Positions 58,085 to 64,000 of a stretch of DNA of 64,000 bases are shown here, in pieces. A model generated the notes under the pieces. The model saw only the letters and a list, made by a program, of their open reading frames with translations. It made no database searches and had not been told where the DNA came from. This DNA is from Microcebus murinus (lineage: Eukaryota; Chordata; Mammalia; Primates; Cheirogaleidae): NCBI RefSeq assembly GCF_040939455.1, contig NC_134120.1, positions 56,311,001 through 56,375,000 on the forward strand, in the 5' to 3' direction. Every line of letters starts with the position of its first letter. Position 1 is the stretch's first letter. The translations under genes were made by a program, and so were the position numbers.

Positions 58085-60903
58085 CTTTTTTAAATTTCAT
58101 CATATTATGGGGGTACAAATGTTAATGTTACATATATTGCCCATGCCCCCCTGCCCCCTCCCACCCGCCCAACACCCGATAAATGTTATTCCTATATGTC
58201 CACGTAAGTGTTGATCCATTAATACCAATTTGCTGGTGAGTACATGTGGTGCTTGTTTTTCCATTCTTGAGATACTTCACTTAGTAGAATGGGTTCCAGC
58301 TCTATCCAGGAAAATACAAGAGGTGCTATATCACCATTGTTTCTTAAAGCTGAATAGTACTCCATGGTATACATACACCACATTTTATTAATCCACTCAT
58401 TTATTGATAGGCACCTGGGTTGTTTCCACACCTTTGTGATTGTGAACTATGCTGCTATAAACATTGGAGTGCAGGTGTCCCATTTGTAGAGTGCCATTTG
58501 ATCTTTTGGGTAGATGCCCAGTAGTGGAATTGCTGGATCAAATGGTAGATCTACTTGTATCACTTTAAGGTATCTCTACATTGCTTTCCACAGAGGCTGA
58601 ACCAGTTTGCAGTCCCACCACCAGTGTAAGAGTGTTCCTATCTCTCTGCATCCATGCCAACATTTATGGTTTTGGGACATTTTGATTAAGGCCATTCTTA
58701 CTGGAGATAAGTGATATGTCATTGCAGTTTTGATTTGCATCTCCCTGATGATTAGAAATGTTGAGCATTTTTTCATATGTTTGTTGTTTCATATGTTCTG
58801 TCTTCTTCTGGAAAATTTTTGTTCATGTCCTTTGCCCACTTTTTGATAGGGTTGTTTGATTTTTTTCTTGCTGATTTTCCTGAGTTCTAAATAAATTCTA
58901 GTTATCAGCACTTTATCGGATGTGTAGCTCGCAAATATTTTCTCCCATTCTGTGGGTTGTCTGTTTGCTGTCCTGACAGTTTCTTTGGCTGTGCAAAACC
59001 TTTTTAATTTGATCAGGTCCCATTTATTTATTTTTGTTGCTGCTGTGACTGACTTTGGGGTCTTCTTCATAAATTCTCTGCCTAGGCCAATGTCTAGAAG
59101 ACTATTTCCAACGTTTTCCTCTAGGACTCTAATGGTTTCACACCTAATGTTCAAGTCTGTTACCCAGTGGGAGTTGATTTTTGTGAGAGGTGAAAGGCGT
59201 GGGTCCTGTTTCAGTCGTCTGCATGTGGCTATCCAGTTTCCCCAGCACCATTTATTGAATAAGGATTCTTTTCTCCAGTGTATGTTTTTGTCTGCTTTGT
59301 CGAAGATTAGTTGGCTATATGAGGATGGTTTTATATCTGGGTTTTCTGTTCTGTTCCACTGGTCAATGTCCCTGCTCTTGTGCCAATCCCAAGCTGTTTT
59401 AATTACTATAGCCTTGTAGTCTAGTTTGAAATCTGGTAAATTGATACCACCTATTTTGTTTTTATTGCCTAGGATTGATTTTGCTATATGGGGTCTTTTC
59501 TGGTTCCATACAAAGCATAAAATTATTTTTTCTATATCTGTGAAAAATGATGATGGTATTTTAATAGGGATTGCGTTGACTCTGTAGGTTACTTTGGGTA
59601 GTATAGACATTTTAACAATGTTGATTCTGCCGACCCATGAGCATGGTATATTCTTCCACCTGTTTATATCCTCTGCTATTTCTTTCTTCAGTGTTTCATA
59701 GTTCTCCCTGTAGAGGTCTTTTACCTCCTTAGTTAAATATATCCCTAGGTACTTTATTTTCTTTGTTGCTATTTTGAAGGGAATTGAGTCTTTGATTTGG
59801 TTCTCACTTGTACTGTTGTTGGCGTATATGAATCCTCTGATTTCTGTGTATTGATTTTATATCCTGAGACTTTACCAAATTCATTTATCAGTTCCAGGAG
59901 TCTCTTGGTTGAATCCTCAGGGTTTTCTAGGTAAAATATCATGTCATCAGCAAAGAGTGAGAGTTTGATTTCTTCTGCTCCCATTTGCACACCCTTAATT
60001 CCGCTCTCTTGTCCGATTGCTGCAGGACTTCCAGCACTATGTTGAATAGAAGTGGAGATAGTGGGCAACTTTGTCTAGTTCCAGTTCTAAGTGGGAATGC
60101 TTTCAATTTTTCCCTATTCAGTATGATATTGGCTGTGTGTTTGTCATATATGGCTTGTATCATTTTTAGGTAGGCCCCGTCTATGCCTATTTTGTTGAGC
60201 ATTCTTATCATAAAAGGGTGTTGAATTTTGTCAAATGCTTTTTCTGTGTCTATTGAGAGGATCATATGGTCTTTATTTTTGCTTCTGTTTATATGGTGAA
60301 TTACATTTATATATTTGCGTATGTTGAACCATCCCTGCATCCCTGGGATGAAGCCCACTTGGTTCTGATGGATTATTTTCTTGACAAGCACCTGGATTCA
60401 ATTGGCTAGGATTTTGTTGAAAATTTTTGCATATATATTCATAAGGGATATTGGTCTATAGTTTTCTTTTTTTGTTGCATCCTTTCCTGGTCTTGGTTTC
60501 AGGGTTATGTTCGCTTCATAAAATGTGTTGGGCAGGATTCCATGCTTCTCAATGTTGTGGAATAATTTCTGCAGGATAGGCACCAGTTATTCTTTGTAGG
60601 TGTCGTAAAATTCGGGTGTGAAACCATCTGGTCCAGGACTTTTCTTTTTAGGAAGGTTTTTTATTGCTGTTTCAATTTCAGTACTTGATATTGGTCTGTT
60701 CAGGAATTCTATTTCTTCTTGGTTGAGCCTAGGGAGGCTGTGTGTTTCTAAGAAATTGTCCATTTCCTCCACATTTTCCAGTTTGTGTGCACAGAGGTTT
60801 TTGTAATATTCATAAATTATATCTTGTATCTCCGTGGCATCAATTGTAATTTCTCCTTTATTGTTCCTGATGGAGCTTATTAGAGATTTTTCTTTTCTGC
60901 TTT
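58085..60903 (-). mobile_element. 5'-truncated L1, antisense
   Basis: Read on the minus strand, it begins in ORF2 just after the endonuclease region (AAAAGCAGAAAAGAAAAATC, equivalent to about 39,768 of the full-length L1). It runs through RT (FADD-equivalent near 59,945), the zinc-knuckle region and the 3' UTR to an A-rich tail at 58,085-58,110. Several frameshifts and stops break ORF2; the largest surviving frames are 273 codons (58,789-59,610) and 150 codons (59,939-60,391). It is closer to the full-length copy than the 27.9-kb one is. No convincing target duplication was found. Confidence 0.95.
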
Positions 60904-62569
60904 TTGAATGAAGAAAATAAAGAAAAAATAATATATTTTAAGGATTACCTATAAAAATAAACGTGGAATTGCAAAGAAAAATATCTTCTTCTTGGTTCAT
61001 AAAACTAAAAAAATGAAGAAAATCTGTGTGTACTCTATTTTGGTTAATGTGGTTTATGCCACAGATGCTTTGGTTTTTATTATAATCCACTGGCACTGGC
61101 AGCTGGGAAGATGCAAACACCACATGAGAATTGCTGGACTGACTTACTATGTTACTCTACTACATTGTTTCTTAAGAAAAGATATGGCTCTTTAAGAATG
61201 ATGCCCATTTAAAAATTAGGGATTATGTACCACATAACAATGCAAGGGTAGATAAAAAATTATTTAAAATAATAATCCTGATATAGGATATATGTGTTCA
61301 AAGCAAATACTTTTCTTTTTCAGAAAGTGAATGTTAAGTTAATATGCAAAACATATGTCTATAAGTATAATACTTTTATAGTAATAAATTTAATATTAAT
61401 ATTCTGTAAATGCACATATTCTGTAATAGGAATCACTAGGAAATGTTTAAATGTCTCTCAAAATGAATTTAAGGCATGAATTATATTAGCATCTGTCTTG
61501 CCAATCTTCTAGATCCCTAAAATATATTCTTACTACTCAAAATCAAGACTTATCAAAATCTAAACTTCTAATTATAGGAAAAATGTTTTCTATTTATGAA
61601 TCCGTATATCTAAACCATAAAATATAAACCTAAAATATTACACATTGAAACTGAAGAATTTGTAAGTCTGAAGAATGACTAAACTTGTGACATACGATTA
61701 ATACTTTCTCAAATGTCATGCCTATACTTAGCCCAACTGTGCTACTTGCATTATGGCCTTGAAATGTCCTTCCATCATACCGTAAATTTTTAAACGTACA
61801 GTTATAGCTTTATGTTGTCCATCTATAATTTTGAGGTTGAGTTTACTCCCATACCACACAAACTTGCCTTAGTGCTTTTATTGTGAATAATTTACACTAG
61901 AAATGCTGCATCATGATACTGAGGTTAAAGAAATTGTTATTTAAGCAAACGAAATCAATCCCAAATCATTTCAGACTTCCTGCTCTGTGATTTATCTTAC
62001 AGCAAGGACTGGGGTGTGTGGGGTGGGGAGCAGAGAAGCATGTGGATCCAGGCAAGACTGGTACTCATCTGGGGGCTCCTCTCCCTTCCCTTATTATAAT
62101 GTTAACAAGACCGCCTTGCTAAAGCACACTCAGCCCTCATGACTCCCTCTCTTCTCATTCCCTCCTTCCTACTTCTAACTCCAGCTTTCTTTTTTATATT
62201 TTTCTCTTCTGATTTCCCTAAATCCAAATTTCCTTTTGTAAAGGAAATAAATAGCAAGTAACTTTATTTGATAAGTAATCTTTCAAGATAAATAAAACAT
62301 GTCATTCTCATATTTCCTCATGAGCTGAAAAGAGAAGAAACAGAAAAAACTATCAGGGTAAGATTTTCTACATGCACCTGAAGGGCAGGTATAAGGGAAT
62401 GAGCTCTGGCGGAGACCGGACACTGATACACTGAGCTGTTTGCATCAATGGCTCAGACACAGGCCATAGAGGTAAGGGTACCACCAAGAATCAGTCACAA
62501 AACAAAGCAAGAGAGTTCTCAAATGTCATCATTGCTACACTTTCATTTCCTTTTTAGCTGCTACTAATT
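60904..62569. other. Unassigned AT-rich sequence, 1.7 kb
   Basis: No gene or recognisable repeat was found. Confidence 0.4.
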
Positions 62570-62950
62570 TATTTATTCATTCTTCAGACAATTGCTGGGC
62601 GATATACTATGTATCAGCTACTGGGATCAGTGCTCAGGTTACAAAAATAATACAACTTGACAGTTTTGAGCCTCAATTTGATCATACTTTAATGGGAGAA
62701 CATATAAAATCAGTGATTACAACGTAACATAAAAAATTAAATGAATGATTCTTAGGGTATTTGAGGAGCCCAAAGGCACCTGACCCTGTCCACCTGGGGG
62801 GATTAGCTTGGGTTTCCTGAAGGAAGTGGCCAGTAGTGAAGGACAGGCCTAGCAGAGGAGTGCAGGATGGGTGGTGTGGGTAAGAACATTCTCCGAGGGG
62901 AATAACATGAGCAAAGGTGTGGGCAGGAAACAGGAAGCCTGGTGGAATTG
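62570..62950 (+). repeat. Old dispersed repeat, family unresolved
   Basis: TTTATTCATTCTTCAGACAATTGC, TATCAGCTACTGGGATCAGTGCTCAGGTTACAAAAAT, TTTCCTGAAGGAAGTGGCC and AACATGAGCAAAGGTGTGGGCAGG follow a common old mammalian repeat layout. A 144-codon antisense open frame over this stretch is probably chance. Confidence 0.5.
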
Positions 62951-63332
62951 GTAGTGGGAAGCAGGAGATGACAACCACGGCGTGGGGAGAAGTACAGCTT
63001 CTCTGCAGCTCTTTCCTCTGTCTAGGCAAGACCACTGCCCTGCATTCACCTGGCTGTGCAGAGCCTAACATCTTTCCTGGATGATCTTGCGTGCTGTCAC
63101 CACATCTCCCTAGCACCTTTTCTTTTTTTATCTAATCAAAACTTTGTTGTTGCTAAGTCTTTTTATCTGTGAGTGAATAAAATATCAGGGCCCTTGCAGG
63201 ACTTGATGCAGCATTAAGATATTATAAATAAAATATGCCTAGAATACAATGGACTATTACACATGAAGCTGTTTTCATTGCTGATTCAGAGAAAAACTTA
63301 GAACCAGAACCAAAAAGCTGTTTAAAACATAG
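62951..63332. other. Unassigned sequence
   Basis: No gene was recognised. Confidence 0.4.
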
Positions 63333-63343
63333 ACACACGCGCG

Positions 63344-63400
<57 letters not shown>
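63333..63400. repeat. Alternating (CG)n/(CA)n tract
   Basis: Sixty-eight nucleotides of unbroken purine-pyrimidine alternation. A 15-nt CG core (63,338-63,352) is flanked by short and long CA runs. The composition favours left-handed Z-DNA. Confidence 0.95.
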
Positions 63401-63404
<4 letters not shown>

Positions 63405-64000
63405 CTGGATGTGAGAGGGTGTGGTAGAGCAAGAGTAAAGAAAACTAAGCCTTACTGGAGTGCTTGATTCCTGCCAGGAACTCTAAAAATTTTACCCTAT
63501 TAAGAGCTGAAATGAAGAGAGGCGAGGTCAGGAAAGAGTCCCTGTGCATAGGCAGAATCAAAATCCCAAATCAAAAATGGACGCATATCTGCTTTCAGAG
63601 AAATACAATAGGATTTCATCAGAAATAGATCCAATGTTTCAGGTCAGAAGATATCTGCATGAATCAACAGTATGGCCATTTCAGCCGATGGGAAGGACAG
63701 TTACCAGAACAAGGAAAGCCACAGCCCCTCCATGTTCAGCATTTAACGGGCCCGGCTGCTACACCTGCCAATGCACTGAGACTGTCTTACTGGTTGGCAA
63801 CAAGGGACACTGACTGCGCTGGAAAGATAGCAGAGGGTGAGGGACTCAAGACATATTGGTAAAAATACCCAGAGGTTACATCACAGCTGTCTTCAAATAT
63901 TTGCAAAATTGCTGTGTAGAGAAAGGATTAGATTATATACGTGCAGTTTTGGAAACAGCCTCCGGATCTCAGGGCCTCACATTTCAGGGAAGTAGATTTC
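63401..64000. other. Unassigned sequence to window end
   Basis: No gene was recognised. Overlapping open frames of 67-89 codons near 63,544-63,862 have no domain or splice support. Confidence 0.4.

Noticed and set aside
62682..63116. 144-codon minus frame
   Set aside because: It overlaps an old dispersed repeat and shows no recognisable protein features.

Overview
The window reads as nuclear DNA of a primate, most likely a strepsirrhine and probably a Malagasy lemur. It is AT-rich and low in CpG, and is built mainly from interspersed repeats. The clue to the lineage is the Alu at 22,192-22,539: its two arms are joined by an A-rich linker carrying an extra segment that I know from lemur Alus, not from human subfamilies. 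Two other clues agree. The youngest L1s have a GGGCAGGTGGGAGGGG-type 3' UTR and a CCCCATAAT end, and there is a short hAT element (32,332-32,521) of a type reported from mouse lemur but not from human. The species calls rest on recalled family knowledge, not on a search.

No host protein-coding gene could be identified. The window looks like intergenic or deep intronic DNA. The only gene-like host signal is a pair of short, splice-flanked, frame-compatible open segments at 5,072-5,148 and 5,702-5,798 (+), offered as candidates only. The long open frames all belong to L1 elements.

Layout. 1-11.4 kb: old L1ME/L1M pieces, MIRs, a hAT remnant and a Tigger MITE, with a young L1 stub nested in an old L1 at 1.87-2.24 kb. 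11.4-13.4 kb: an L1 with a 5' inversion (twin priming) and a 15-bp target duplication. 13.9-24.2 kb: old L1, Alu monomer, a full Alu with 13-bp duplication, an antisense Alu and a (CA)n tract. 24.6-25.0 kb: a solo LTR of gammaretroviral (ERV1) type with 4-bp duplication. 27.9-31.7 kb: a decayed 5'-truncated L1. 32.3-32.5 kb: the hAT element with a perfect 8-bp duplication. 34.5-45.0 kb: a cluster of HAL1-like and L1M sequences, all on the + strand, interrupted by a 6.3-kb full-length L1 (36,377-42,683). 46.9-57.9 kb: antisense Alu and L1M pieces, a MER1-type hAT, L2 fragments (one holding a MER5A) and a 24-bp L1 stub. 58.1-60.9 kb: an antisense 5'-truncated L1. 60.9-64 kb: mostly unassigned sequence plus a long alternating CG/CA tract.

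The full-length L1 is the most complete genetic unit here. It has a CpG-rich promoter/5' UTR, an intact 330-residue ORF1, and an ORF2 open through its whole length except for one in-frame TAA at codon 206 in the endonuclease domain. It also has a G-rich 3' UTR, a poly(A) tail and an 11-bp target duplication at a TT/AAAA site. It looks like a recent insertion with a minimal disabling lesion.
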